From: a virus
Virus record (IMG/VR): IMGVR_UViG_3300048057_000022
Span: 1-62,465 of that record
Direction: 5' to 3' (one strand)
DNA: 62,465 nucleotides
Part shown: positions 22,388 through 30,990 of the stretch, piece after piece
Layout of the letters: each line of letters begins with the position of its first letter
Numbering within the stretch: position 1 is the stretch's first letter
The notes under the pieces: generated by a model
Told to the model about the DNA's origin: nothing
The model's input: only the letters and a program-made list of their open reading frames with translations
The model's database searches: none
Position numbers and translations under genes: made by a program

Positions 22388-22456
22388 TGTAGCTCCCCCT
22401 AATGGGACCGCTGACGGCTTGCGGGCTCGTCCCGAAGCGCCCCCGGCCTCCCCCTC

Positions 22457-22750
22457 CTACTTGCCGTCCGCGCCTGCGTGCTCCCTGTGGACGTCAATGA
22501 GGCTGTCTATCTGCTCGATCTTCAGCCCCAGCACCTTGGCCAACCTCTTCCGCACCTTGGGCAGCCTCCGCCCGGAGTATCCGAGTAAGCACATCGACAC
22601 CTCTTCCTGTCGGAAGCCGTACCGCCTCGCAAACTCGGCAAGCGACACGTCCAGGAGCATCCTGACCGTTTCGGTCAAGGTGAACCCGGATTTGATTGAA
22701 TCGGCGATTGTGGCAAGGGTCCTGGCCTGCTTTTCCTCGTGGGTAGTCAT
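22457..22750 (-). CDS. Small HTH regulator, 97 aa
   Basis: A helix-turn-helix can be read in LLDVSLAEFARRYGFRQEEV followed by SMCLLGYSGRRLPKVRKRLA, as in Cro/C1-type or phage regulatory proteins. GGGGGGAGA precedes the ATG. A promoter with an inverted repeat lies just upstream, so autoregulation is likely. It begins the recombination/replication operon and is probably its repressor or activator. Confidence 0.65.
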   Translation of the reverse strand: MTTHEEKQARTLATIADSIKSGFTLTETVRMLLDVSLAEFARRYGFRQEEVSMCLLGYSGRRLPKVRKRLAKVLGLKIEQIDSLIDVHREHAGADGK

Positions 22751-22769
22751 TCTCCCCCCATGTGGCAGT

Positions 22770-22798
22770 GTTCAACGTATGTATGTTATACGTCTAAC
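22770..22798 (-). promoter_or_regulatory. Promoter-operator of the HTH gene
   Basis: Inverted repeat GTT-ca-ACGTAT-N7-ATACGT-ct-AAC, centred at 22784. On the minus strand a TTGACG (plus CGTCAA, 22806-22811) stands about 17 bp before TAACAT inside the repeat, forming a sigma70-like promoter. The operator would overlap the -10 box. Confidence 0.6.
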
Positions 22799-22856
22799 GC
22801 CCGCCCGTCAACTGGACGATGCGCCACTGCCACACCCACGGATGTCGCTTCTAGTC

Positions 22857-23084
22857 CTACTTGGGCTTACTACAGAACTGGTCTGCCAGGGCCGTCAGGC
22901 ACGCGGCGGCCACGTTGAGCCCAGGCTTTACCCACCACCTCCAGAACGGCAGGCCCTCGCCAGCCTTCTTTAGGATTGCGGCGGCCTCCCTCAGCCCCCT
23001 GCACCACCCCTTGTCTGGGGACACCTCGTCTGGAGCAACATTGATGGCAATGGCCAAGCCCAGCTTTTTCTCAGACGTCTTCAT
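22857..23084 (-). CDS. Small hypothetical protein, 75 aa
   Basis: Ala-rich helices (GLREAAAILKKAGEGLPFWR) and a hydrophobic stretch LNVAAACLTALADQF. It overlaps the 77-aa gene and belongs to the end of the lysis block. A lysis-related or tail-adjacent function cannot be shown. Confidence 0.55.
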   Translation of the reverse strand: MKTSEKKLGLAIAINVAPDEVSPDKGWCRGLREAAAILKKAGEGLPFWRWWVKPGLNVAAACLTALADQFCSKPK

Positions 23085-23304
23085 CGTCCTCCCTTTGTAA
23101 GAGCTTCTCGATGGGATCTAAAATTATCCCAGGCAGTGCCTTGTCGAGTTGCCGCCTGATGAACCACAAAGACACCCTGTTCTTTACGGTCCCAGGAATG
23201 TTTTCGTTGTCCTCGATCCACTTGATGATGATGTCGATGAGTTCGTCCGTGCGGTCCTCGGACACCACCTTCCGCAGATACCCCATTACCTCCGTGCGTT
23301 TCAT
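23071..23304 (-). CDS. Small hypothetical protein, 77 aa
   Basis: Charged helical protein (ELIDIIIKWIEDNENIPGTV) with acidic C-terminus. It overlaps the holin candidate upstream by 4 bases. No family recognised. Confidence 0.6.
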   Translation of the reverse strand: MKRTEVMGYLRKVVSEDRTDELIDIIIKWIEDNENIPGTVKNRVSLWFIRRQLDKALPGIILDPIEKLLQREDDEDV

Positions 23305-23663
23305 GGCTTCTTCTTAATCGCGGCTGGCTTGCTTACTGGACCAGGTGGCGTCTTTTTGATGTATTTGTGCCCAACTGTCGCGACAACCCAGGTCAGCAGC
23401 GCGGTCAGTAGGGCGCCCAAGTCGGCCTGGGTAATGGCTCCAATATCGGTGTTGATGGCAATCTGCAAAAAACCGGCCAGGGCCGTCAGGATGGTCGAGC
23501 CTATGAAGGTTAGGGCCCTCTGCGTGGCCCTGCTCTGTTGGTCAACCCAAACCAGAAGCTGTTTTAATTTGTTGAAGAGAGGAATCAGTAGCAGGCCCAC
23601 TATGATGGCGGTTACGCCGTACTGCTGCCACATACCAATAAGAAATTCGGGAACAGCGTCCAT
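23301..23663 (-). CDS. Holin-like membrane protein, 120 aa
   Basis: Hydrophobic segments at about residues 16-30 (GVTAIIVGLLLIPLF), 52-70 (FIGSTILTALAGFLQIAI) and 82-97 (LGALLTALLTWVVATVG), with a basic Lys-rich tail (YIKKTPPGPVSKPAAIKKKP). Size, helices, charged end and position beside the endolysin fit a class I holin. The identification rests on topology and context. Confidence 0.65.
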   Translation of the reverse strand: MDAVPEFLIGMWQQYGVTAIIVGLLLIPLFNKLKQLLVWVDQQSRATQRALTFIGSTILTALAGFLQIAINTDIGAITQADLGALLTALLTWVVATVGHKYIKKTPPGPVSKPAAIKKKP

Positions 23664-23755
23664 TACTTCCTCCTGTTTTTGTCGGGCCAGAACCAGCGCT
23701 TCAGGCCACGGAACACTCCAACCCAGCTTGCATAATACCTCTTCACCAATCTCAT
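23663..23755 (-). CDS. 30-aa basic microprotein between lysis genes
   Basis: ATG preceded by TAAGGAGGTTGTAG, a very strong Shine-Dalgarno site. It reads MRLVKRYYASWVGVFRGLKR and ends WFWPDKNRRK, an amphipathic, aromatic, cationic peptide. The stop TAA overlaps the holin ATG by one base and the start overlaps the endolysin stop. It could be a membrane-active lysis peptide or a coupling leader. Confidence 0.55.
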   Translation of the reverse strand: MRLVKRYYASWVGVFRGLKRWFWPDKNRRK

Positions 23756-24229
23756 CTACAACCTCCTTAGCTCCAGGTGGCCGAGGTCAAAAAATGTCTG
23801 GTCCGTGAGGCTCTGGTCGCCGTCCCAGTCACCGCCGTAACGCCAGCGATAGCCCCAGTCAGCCAGAAACTCCCGAGTCTCCCCCATGATGAGCCCAGCC
23901 ATGTGGTAGAACTCGTGCCCGTTGTTCCATCTCAAGTGGGGAGGATTGGGGAACCACGGGGCAAAATCAAAGGCCAGCGAGAGGGGCACCCCCACTTCCG
24001 TAGCGTGGCCCCTGACGATGTCCGCCTCCGTGGAGAGGTGGTTGTGCATACTCGTGGGCCAAGGGGTCTTACTCACCCCCTGTGCCACCAGTGAGTTCTG
24101 CAACTCCTCATCACGGAAGCAACTAATCACCGTGAAGTCGTAATACTTAATCGCCATGCCCGTCGTGTACCGAATCATCGGGTGGGCGGTGGCGAGGTTG
24201 GCCTTAGACCTCGAACCAAAGTTTGGCAT
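23756..24229 (-). CDS. Endolysin, M15-type D-Ala-D-Ala or L-Ala-D-Glu peptidase, 157 aa
   Basis: VanY-like layout with SMHNHLSTEADI (H62/H64), AFDFAPWF (D88), WGYRWRYGGDWDGD and the closing FDLGHLEL (H151), which together supply the zinc ligands and catalytic acid. The length is normal for a single-domain phage lysin without a cell-wall-binding domain. It cuts peptidoglycan cross-bridges at the end of infection. Confidence 0.8.
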   Translation of the reverse strand: MPNFGSRSKANLATAHPMIRYTTGMAIKYYDFTVISCFRDEELQNSLVAQGVSKTPWPTSMHNHLSTEADIVRGHATEVGVPLSLAFDFAPWFPNPPHLRWNNGHEFYHMAGLIMGETREFLADWGYRWRYGGDWDGDQSLTDQTFFDLGHLELRRL

Positions 24230-24231
24230 GG

Positions 24232-24549
24232 CTAATCGTCGTCTTTCGTCACCTTCAGCTTGATCTCAGAGTAAGTACGTGAGCCGCTGGCAGCGATCAC
24301 CTCGCACTGCGCCACCAGTACGTGCCCTGGGTCCGCGGTAATGTCGTAAGGAAGGTCGAGTTCGTAGACACCATCCCCTATCTCGGTAGCCTCAGTCTCA
24401 GCTTGGATGGTCACCCCGAGTCTGACGATGGTCACGTTGATCGTGGCTCCCGTAAGGTCCTGCCAGACGTCGCTTATGTCGAGGTACTGGGCCGTCAGGA
24501 CCAGGGTTCCGTCTGACTTGTACTTCAGCGTCAATGGATTAGCTGTCAT
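24232..24549 (-). CDS. Virion-associated beta-sandwich protein, 105 aa
   Basis: Beta-strand-rich with LTLKYKSDGTLVLTAQYLD and DLTGATINVTIVRLG, resembling Ig-like or BppU-type N-terminal domains of tail-fibre adaptors. It is coupled to the next gene by an 11-base overlap and lies between fibres and endolysin. Structural role is inference. Confidence 0.5.
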   Translation of the reverse strand: MTANPLTLKYKSDGTLVLTAQYLDISDVWQDLTGATINVTIVRLGVTIQAETEATEIGDGVYELDLPYDITADPGHVLVAQCEVIAASGSRTYSEIKLKVTKDDD

Positions 24550-24817
24550 TTTCTTGTTCCCTTACCTCTAGGTCCAGGTCCAGGTCGTGCTGGATCTCGG
24601 CACCCACCCTTAAGTCGTGTTTGATTGCTGCGTCCACCCGTACCGGCTGCCCATAGGACGCATGGACAAGGGTGAGGTAGTCGTCTACTACCAATCCAAC
24701 CAGGTCGGCGGCTGGATCGAGAGCTAGGTAGCCGCCAGTGACCGCGAAGTAATCACCCTGGGGGTCGCCATCGACAGCCAGGAAGTCGCCGGTCACTAGT
24801 GGCCACACAACGCTCAT
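24539..24817 (-). CDS. Small virion-type protein with KHDL motifs, 92 aa
   Basis: Contains AAIKHDLRVGAEIQHDLDLD, a doubled IxHDLxV hairpin. The same motif ends the large repeat protein at 28339-30990 (TIKHDLTLSALVKY). The shared motif suggests contact with a common partner in the tail. Confidence 0.5.
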   Translation of the reverse strand: MSVVWPLVTGDFLAVDGDPQGDYFAVTGGYLALDPAADLVGLVVDDYLTLVHASYGQPVRVDAAIKHDLRVGAEIQHDLDLDLEVREQENDS

Positions 24818-24820
24818 CGC

Positions 24821-25288
24821 TTACTCCTCATCGTCCCCCTCGTCGTCCTTGTTCTCATCGTCGCCCCAGTCGTACAGTGGCCCCAGGCCGACGTAGACCC
24901 CTGGCTCGGGCTTGACCTTGCAGGACTTGAAGTCCGTGTCGGTCAGTTGGACGCCGTTGGTGGGGTTCTCCTCGTCCAGCAGTTTCTTGACTTCGTCGTC
25001 GAAAGCCTCCTGGTCCTCGAACGTGACTGTCCCCTCGACGTCCTGCCACTCCCCCGTCTCTTGACTCCTCTCGCGCCGAGGAACCTTCTTCCCGTCCTCC
25101 TTTATGGCGTGGCCCTCGATCAACAGCTTTCGGGCCTCGACAAAGGCTTCCTGGTGCTTCCTCGCCCACCTGAACATCCGGGCGATCTTCTTACTGGCTT
25201 CCGCACTCTTGTAGCCCCTCCCGCTGAGGATCTCCAGGGCAGAGTGGGCTTCCAGGATCTCCCTGGTCGTCATGGTTCCGTGCGACAT
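24821..25288 (-). CDS. Hypothetical acidic protein, 155 aa
   Basis: Helical first half (REILEAHSALEILSGRGYKS) and a very acidic C-terminus (WGDDENKDDEGDDEE). Such proteins next to fibres can be chaperones, but no motif confirms it. Starts with ATG 25288 or the internal ATG six codons later. Confidence 0.5.
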   Translation of the reverse strand: MSHGTMTTREILEAHSALEILSGRGYKSAEASKKIARMFRWARKHQEAFVEARKLLIEGHAIKEDGKKVPRRERSQETGEWQDVEGTVTFEDQEAFDDEVKKLLDEENPTNGVQLTDTDFKSCKVKPEPGVYVGLGPLYDWGDDENKDDEGDDEE

Positions 25289-25323
25289 TACAACTCTCCA
25301 TCAGGAGTAAAGATGTCCCGTGT

Positions 25324-25614
25324 CTACGGGAGGGTGGTTTCTGCGGCCACCAGTACTTTGTCCAGCAAGCCTTGGAGGCCATTAAACTCTGCGGACGTGA
25401 GCCCCACGATCCCGGTCACGGGCGTCAGGTGCGGGATGGCATTTCCGCCACGCACCGGATTGACCCTGACCCCGTTCTGATCCAGGATGTAGAACTCATA
25501 CGTTGCCCGGTAACTGTTGTTCGGGTCCCCCTTATCAACATGGAGCCGAAGCTCGACCGATCCGATGCTGGTGGGGATCTGTGAAGGCTGTTCACCGAAA
25601 CTGTCTGAGGCCAT
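25324..25614 (-). CDS. Virion-associated hypothetical protein, 96 aa
   Basis: Beta-rich N-terminus (VELRLHVDKGD, YRATYEFYILDQNG) and a helical end (LQGLLDKVLVAAETTL). Located immediately downstream of the fibre gene; a fibre adaptor or chaperone is possible. Confidence 0.5.
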   Translation of the reverse strand: MASDSFGEQPSQIPTSIGSVELRLHVDKGDPNNSYRATYEFYILDQNGVRVNPVRGGNAIPHLTPVTGIVGLTSAEFNGLQGLLDKVLVAAETTLP

Positions 25615-25632
25615 GATACATTCTCCTTCGGG

Positions 25633-28305
25633 TCAACTCATAATCCCATTGGCCACCAGGGCCGCCCTCATTGCTACCACCATGGCATGCAGGGCGCTCA
25701 TGTTAGCCCCGCTGTCTAGTCCATTTGCCCCGGCTCCATAGGCCGCTAGGGCACCCCCGGAGGCGTAGGCCGTTTGGGGTGATGCGGCATTACAGCCAAA
25801 CGCACCGACCACCTCCAAAGCGTCATCGGTCTTCAAAACGTCAGCCGCGCCCCGATACAGGTTCGTGTCGCCAGCCGCACCGAAAACCAGCTTGGCGGCA
25901 TTAGCCCGGATGCGGACCTCAGTGATAGTGGAACCGCCGAGGGCGACCTGGTAGCTGGCGTCTGTGTAGGAGTGGGCCCCGATGGCCGTGGAGTCAATCG
26001 CGTCCACCTTCTGGTTCACGGCGTCGAACCCAGCATAGTAGCCCAAGAACGTGTTGTAATTGCCGGAAGTGAGGGTCCTGCCAGCGTTGTGCCCAACGCC
26101 CACCACCCCCGTGGCTGAAATAGCCTCAAAGGACTGTACTCCAACGGCGATGTTGTTTTTGCCCGTAACATTCGAACCCAAAGCCAGGTAGCCGAGGGCG
26201 ACGTTGGAGCCCCCCTCAGTCAAGGAGTCCAAGGCATCCCGCCCGAGGGCGATGTTGTTTCCTCCAGTAGTACACTCTCCCAAGGCGCTCAAGCCGATGC
26301 CGACGTTGTAGTCGCCGTCCGTCAGGTCGTAGAGGGCACTTGGACCGATGCCGACATTCGAGCTTCCCGTGACGACGCCGAGGCCCATGGCGTTGTAGCC
26401 CACGGCCACATTGTTGCTTCCGGTCGTGAGGTTGGCCGAGGCTCCGTATCCCATGGCGAAATTGCGAAAGCCGCTCGTGACATCGTCCATCGCCTGGTAA
26501 CCGATGGCCGTGTTGTTGTCTCCGGTTGCGATGCCGGTTCCCATGGCTTTATAGCCGATGGCGGTAGAGTTATTGGCCTCCGTCAGGTTCGTGGCCGCAT
26601 AGCTCCCAATGGCGGTGTTCCGGGCTCCCGTGGTGAGGTCTTGGAGGGCCTGGTAGCCGAAGGCGTGGTTGTCGTCACTCTCTACCGCTCCCCCACTCAT
26701 GGCCTGGTAGCCCACGGCCATCGTTCGTCCTGCGGCATCGACCACGTTCTGCATGGCCTGGTAGCCAATGGCGATCCGACCATTGGCCGTGGTGATGGCC
26801 TGAAGGGTTTGGTAGCCGATGGCTACGTTGTAGTCACCCGTGGTGAGGGCTCCAAGGGCACCCTGTCCGACCGCAGTGTTGAAGCTGCCAGTGGTCAGGA
26901 CATCAAGGGTGTACGCCCCAACGGCTACGTTCCTGTCCCCCTCGGTACAAGCTGAGAGCGCGTTGACTCCCAACGCCATGTTGTATATGCCGGTCGTGGT
27001 CCCATCCAGGGCACCTGTCCCCACGCCCAGGGAGTTTGCATCTGCGGCCAACCCCTTCCAGATCCAGATGTCTCCGAGGACTTTCAGCGCATCGTCGGTG
27101 GCCAAGACGTCCGCCGCGCCCCGATACAGGTTCGTGTCGCCAGCCGCACCGAAGACGAGCTTCGCCGAGTCTGAACGAAAGCGGACCTCGGTGATGCTGA
27201 GATTCCCGAGTACCACCTGATTCGAGGCGTCAGTGTAGGCCGCGTACCCGATTCCAGTGGAGTTGGCGGCAGTCACTAACTGGCTGGCCTGATTTCCAGC
27301 ATCGTAGCCGATGAAGACGTTCTGACTCCCAGTCGTGAGATCCATCCCGGCCTGGTAACCAAAGGCTGCGTTCCCGTCTCCGGTAGCTACCGTCAGGGTG
27401 GACGTACCGATGGCTACGTTGTTGTTACAGTCCGTGCCCGTACCGAGAGCCGAGGTACCGATAGCAAGGTTGTTTGCTCCGGTGGTAAGTTGCTTCCCTG
27501 AATTGGCTCCCATCCCGGCGTTGTTGTACCCGGACGTCACGTCCTGGAGGGCGCGAAAACCGACCGCCGTATTTGAGTTGCCGGTCACCACCCCCTGCAA
27601 GGTCTGGTAACCGACTGCGGTTAGGGCGTACCCACCGTTGTCGTTATTGAGCGCGCCGCCTCCCAGAACCGTATTTCGGTACTCTTCGTTATTCCCGCTC
27701 CCAACCGTTACCCCATTTACATTGATGTCATCCGTGAAGATGAAGGCCCCGGCAGGGAAGGTTCCGGCTCCGACGTCTGCGGCTGTGATGGCCCCGCCGC
27801 CTCCGCTTTGGTCTACCCAGGCCAAGGCTCCGCCAGAGACGCCCAGGACCTTGTCGTTCGCCCCAATGGCCAACGCAGCAAGACTGTCCGCACCGTCAGC
27901 ATAGAGGAGGTCGCCCTCGGTCACTGTGGTCAGCCCAGTGCCTCCCTGGTCCACGGCGACGGTCGTACCTTCCCAGACCCCCGTCCCGATAGTCCCAAGC
28001 GTTGTGAGGGCCCCTGAGCCCGTCCAGTTGGGCAGAGAGCCGTCCTTGATGAGCAGGCTGTCTACGGTCACGCCCGAACCTGGGGTAGCCTCATCTATCG
28101 CATCAGCCTTCAGGCCGTTCAGAAGCGTGAGTAAGGGGGTAATCTCCCATGCCGCAGCACCGAAGTCGCCTTTCTTCACGCCACCAATACTCAGCCCCAC
28201 GTTATCCGCACCGATCCGATAGAAACCAGTATCCGGGTCGTCCACGTAGGTATACGCTGGCGCGTCTACCGCTCCGTCCAGGGTCTGGACCTTAAAGTCT
28301 GTCAT
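25633..28305 (-). CDS. Tail fibre with YadA-like head repeats, 890 aa
   Basis: After ~190 residues of shaft-type sequence (VGLSIGGVKKGDFGAAAW, GTIGTGVWEGTTVAVDQG) the protein is a long series of NxAxGxxAL-type turns (NNTAIGYQAMDDVTSG, NVAIGYQTLQAIT), the left-handed beta-roll repeat of trimeric autotransporter heads. A VRFRSDSAKLVFGAAGDTNL insert occurs twice with near-identical DNA (around 25805-25930 and 27060-27190). Such trimeric fibres bind host surfaces. No chaperone domain is seen at the C-terminus. Confidence 0.8.
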   Translation of the reverse strand: MTDFKVQTLDGAVDAPAYTYVDDPDTGFYRIGADNVGLSIGGVKKGDFGAAAWEITPLLTLLNGLKADAIDEATPGSGVTVDSLLIKDGSLPNWTGSGALTTLGTIGTGVWEGTTVAVDQGGTGLTTVTEGDLLYADGADSLAALAIGANDKVLGVSGGALAWVDQSGGGGAITAADVGAGTFPAGAFIFTDDINVNGVTVGSGNNEEYRNTVLGGGALNNDNGGYALTAVGYQTLQGVVTGNSNTAVGFRALQDVTSGYNNAGMGANSGKQLTTGANNLAIGTSALGTGTDCNNNVAIGTSTLTVATGDGNAAFGYQAGMDLTTGSQNVFIGYDAGNQASQLVTAANSTGIGYAAYTDASNQVVLGNLSITEVRFRSDSAKLVFGAAGDTNLYRGAADVLATDDALKVLGDIWIWKGLAADANSLGVGTGALDGTTTGIYNMALGVNALSACTEGDRNVAVGAYTLDVLTTGSFNTAVGQGALGALTTGDYNVAIGYQTLQAITTANGRIAIGYQAMQNVVDAAGRTMAVGYQAMSGGAVESDDNHAFGYQALQDLTTGARNTAIGSYAATNLTEANNSTAIGYKAMGTGIATGDNNTAIGYQAMDDVTSGFRNFAMGYGASANLTTGSNNVAVGYNAMGLGVVTGSSNVGIGPSALYDLTDGDYNVGIGLSALGECTTGGNNIALGRDALDSLTEGGSNVALGYLALGSNVTGKNNIAVGVQSFEAISATGVVGVGHNAGRTLTSGNYNTFLGYYAGFDAVNQKVDAIDSTAIGAHSYTDASYQVALGGSTITEVRIRANAAKLVFGAAGDTNLYRGAADVLKTDDALEVVGAFGCNAASPQTAYASGGALAAYGAGANGLDSGANMSALHAMVVAMRAALVANGIMS

Positions 28306-28338
28306 CGTAGGCCCCTCTTCCTTTCCTGGTGCCCTAAA

Positions 28339-30990
28339 CTACACCCCTCTCGTGTACTTAACCAAGGCACTTAGGGTCAGGTCGTGTTTAATCGTAGCGT
28401 TCATGTCCAGTGGCCTCCCTTCAGTGGGGTCGCTCACCTCACCGACCGCCGCCAGGGCTGGCAGGGTCAGGTCCGCTGTCGCCGACACCTCGGGCTTGAC
28501 GAACGTAGCTGTCCCGCTGGCCTGAAGCGATGGCAGGGTTATATCTGCCGTCGCCTGATCCGGGTGCTGCGCCGTGCCTGACGCAGTTAGAGCGGGCAGG
28601 GAAATGGAGGCCGTGGCCTGGACCTCCGGCTTCACGAACGTAGCTGTACCGGACGCCTGGAGCGCGGGCAGAGCGACTCCCGCAGTGGCGCTAAACTCGG
28701 GCTTAACGAAGGTCGCGGTACCCGCAGCCACTAGCGCTGGCAATGTCAGGGCCGCCGTAGCCTGGTCGGGGTGCTGCACCGTACCCGTGGCCGTTAGCGC
28801 GGGCAATGTGAGCGAGGCGGTCGCCGACACCTCTGGCTTAACGAACGTCGCCGTGCCAGACGCCAGGAGGGCAGGAAGGTCCAGGGCCGCCGTCGCGTCG
28901 TGCTGCTGGAGGGCGTGGGTGGCGGTCCCGGAAGCGGTCAAGGCCGGTAGCGATAGGGCTGCGGTCGCCTGGACCTCCGGCTTCACGAACGTAGCTGTGC
29001 CAGAGGCCGTTAGCGCAGGTAGGCTAAGGTCTGCGTTCCCTACGTTGTCCGCGAGTATGTGTGAAGCCAAGCCAGAGGCCGTCAAGGCTGGCAGGGTTAG
29101 TGATGCCGTCGCCTGAACCTCGGGCTTAACAAAAGTTGCGGTGCCCGCCACAGTCAGGGCGGGCAGGGCTACGGAGGCCGTCCCCTGCGAGTGGGGGAAC
29201 TCCGCGGTACCGGACACCTGGAGCGCAGGAAGGCCGAGGCTCGCTGTGGCGCTGAGTTCAGGTTTGACGAAGGTGGCCGTACCGCTGGCGGTAAGTGCGG
29301 GAAGTGCCACCGACGCCGTGGCCTGAACCTCCGGCTTCACAAACGTAGCTGTACCCGCAGCCGTGAGTGCCGGGAGGTCCGGTGTGGCCGTGGCCTGAGA
29401 ATGAGGAAATTCAGCCGTCCCCGCAGCCGTCAAGGCCGGGAGCGTGAGGTTGGCCGAAGCCGAAGACTCGGGCTTCACAAATGTTGCCGTACCGCCTGCT
29501 GTGAGGGCTGGCAGTAGAAGGGCAGCGGAAGCCTGGTCTGGATGCTCGACAGTCCCGCTGGCTGTCAGTGCGGGGAGGCTGAGTGATGCCGTGGCCTGAA
29601 CTTCTGGTTTAACGAAGGTCACTGTACCGCTGGCAGTGAGCGCCGGAAGTGATACGGACGCCGTGCCGTTCGACTCTGGAGCCGCAGACGTCACCGTACC
29701 AGACGCAGTCAGCGCCGGTAGGTCGAGCGACGTGGTCGCCGACACCTCTGGCTTAACGAACGTCGCCGTGCCCGCCGCCGTGAGGGCGGGCAGGTCGAGC
29801 GACGCGGTGGCGTCATGGTCTGGGGGTACGTGGGTCGCCGTACCGGAGGCGGTCAACGAAGGAAGTGCGACAGAGGCCGTAGCGTTGTTTTCGCTACCCT
29901 CCGTGTACTCCAGGACCAGCGTGACTTGGCCGACCCCAAGGGCGGCGTGTTGAACCTCGGGGAAATCACACCCGCCCTGATGGTCGTCGGTCGTTTCGAC
30001 CATCCCAAAAGCCATCCTACCGACCGCCGTCTTGGCCGCTTCGATGATGGCATAGGACCCACCGGGGAGGGTGATAACCGCCTCGCCTTGGGTGCGAAAT
30101 GCAGTGATCCCAGTAACGGCTGGAGTGCCACCCTCTGCGCGAGAGTAGGCATTGGTGGCGCTGTCGTTTTCGGCGTCCCCCTGACCGTCGCTGTCATAAT
30201 AGTGCAGATTCCATAGGGAGTTCGCCGCTTCGGCAACGTTCCAGTGTCCCCACATATAAAAAGCGAGTTTCGCGCTGGTGATCTCCGCGTCGGCGGGTAG
30301 GTCGGTCAGATCGAACTGCCAGATACCTTTGACCTGGCCGTCGAGAGAATCGTTATAGCCTACATAATCGCCATCATCAGCGGGATGCTTGCCTGGGTTC
30401 GCGATTTCAACGTCCGCGCTATACTCCATCAGAACAGCGAGATCGTAGGACGGGGTTCCGACTGTGTAGTCGATGTCCAGCGTAGCCGCTGTTCCGTCAG
30501 AGGCGTCATCGAAATAAATGAAATCGTCACCAGCCGACCCACGGTTGTCCAGAAGCAACAGGTTGAGGGCGTTGTCGGGTACCCAAGCGATCAGGTCAAT
30601 AACGTCCTGCACCTCATCCGTGAAGTCCTCGGTCACGCTCCCGGTTGTGGTGCCATTGGTGTAAGCGTGGCTGGCCGCAACCGGGGTCCGATCATTGGGC
30701 GGTGTTGAACCATTACCAACCGGCCCTGCACCGTGGCTCAATTCAGCCGTACAAACGATCTGGGAGTTTGGGTCACCTGACGCAGCAAATACATTTATAG
30801 TTAGCGTGGCATCCGTGATCGTATCGCCATGCTCAATGTCGGGGATAATGAACCGCAGGGCCGTGTCCAGGGTGGCAGTTTGGGTTCCATAATACCCGGC
30901 AAAGAGGTAGGCATAGGCTCCGTACCATGCACCGCCCCATGCCCAGCGGTCATTGGCGTCTATGACGGTTTGGGTGGCGATGGAGGCCAT
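28339..30990 (-). CDS. Repeat-rich virion protein, 883 aa (21 LPAL repeats)
   Basis: Residues 1-370 hold two DNRLRE/CBM-like beta-sandwich domains (RFIIPDIEHGDTITDATLTI; GIWQFDLTDLPADAEITSAK). Residues ~370-850 are 21 copies of LPALTASGTA, joined alternately by long FVKPEVQATA linkers and short HPDQA or FPHSQ linkers. The C-terminus ends TIKHDLTLSALVKYTRGV. Beta-sandwich plus a long elastic repeat suggests a fibre or side-tail decoration that reaches to glycans. The repeat family is not one I can name. Confidence 0.7.
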   Translation of the reverse strand: MASIATQTVIDANDRWAWGGAWYGAYAYLFAGYYGTQTATLDTALRFIIPDIEHGDTITDATLTINVFAASGDPNSQIVCTAELSHGAGPVGNGSTPPNDRTPVAASHAYTNGTTTGSVTEDFTDEVQDVIDLIAWVPDNALNLLLLDNRGSAGDDFIYFDDASDGTAATLDIDYTVGTPSYDLAVLMEYSADVEIANPGKHPADDGDYVGYNDSLDGQVKGIWQFDLTDLPADAEITSAKLAFYMWGHWNVAEAANSLWNLHYYDSDGQGDAENDSATNAYSRAEGGTPAVTGITAFRTQGEAVITLPGGSYAIIEAAKTAVGRMAFGMVETTDDHQGGCDFPEVQHAALGVGQVTLVLEYTEGSENNATASVALPSLTASGTATHVPPDHDATASLDLPALTAAGTATFVKPEVSATTSLDLPALTASGTVTSAAPESNGTASVSLPALTASGTVTFVKPEVQATASLSLPALTASGTVEHPDQASAALLLPALTAGGTATFVKPESSASANLTLPALTAAGTAEFPHSQATATPDLPALTAAGTATFVKPEVQATASVALPALTASGTATFVKPELSATASLGLPALQVSGTAEFPHSQGTASVALPALTVAGTATFVKPEVQATASLTLPALTASGLASHILADNVGNADLSLPALTASGTATFVKPEVQATAALSLPALTASGTATHALQQHDATAALDLPALLASGTATFVKPEVSATASLTLPALTATGTVQHPDQATAALTLPALVAAGTATFVKPEFSATAGVALPALQASGTATFVKPEVQATASISLPALTASGTAQHPDQATADITLPSLQASGTATFVKPEVSATADLTLPALAAVGEVSDPTEGRPLDMNATIKHDLTLSALVKYTRGV
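28420..29890 (-). repeat. In-gene repeat array, 19- and 23-codon units
   Basis: The DNA encoding LPALTASGTA-(long or short linker) repeats 21 times. Codons vary among copies although protein is conserved, so the array is old and under selection rather than freshly amplified. Confidence 0.8.

Noticed and set aside
20688-22402. Plus-strand frames over the Gp3-like and exonuclease genes
   Set aside because: Both leftward genes have clear family motifs, so the opposite frames are shadows.
26641-27904. Plus-strand frames over the fibre gene
   Set aside because: Antisense readings of the YadA-like repeats.
28574-29953. Plus-strand frames over the repeat protein
   Set aside because: They show the same period as the real protein in reverse (AVSAGR... 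units) and have no independent signal.
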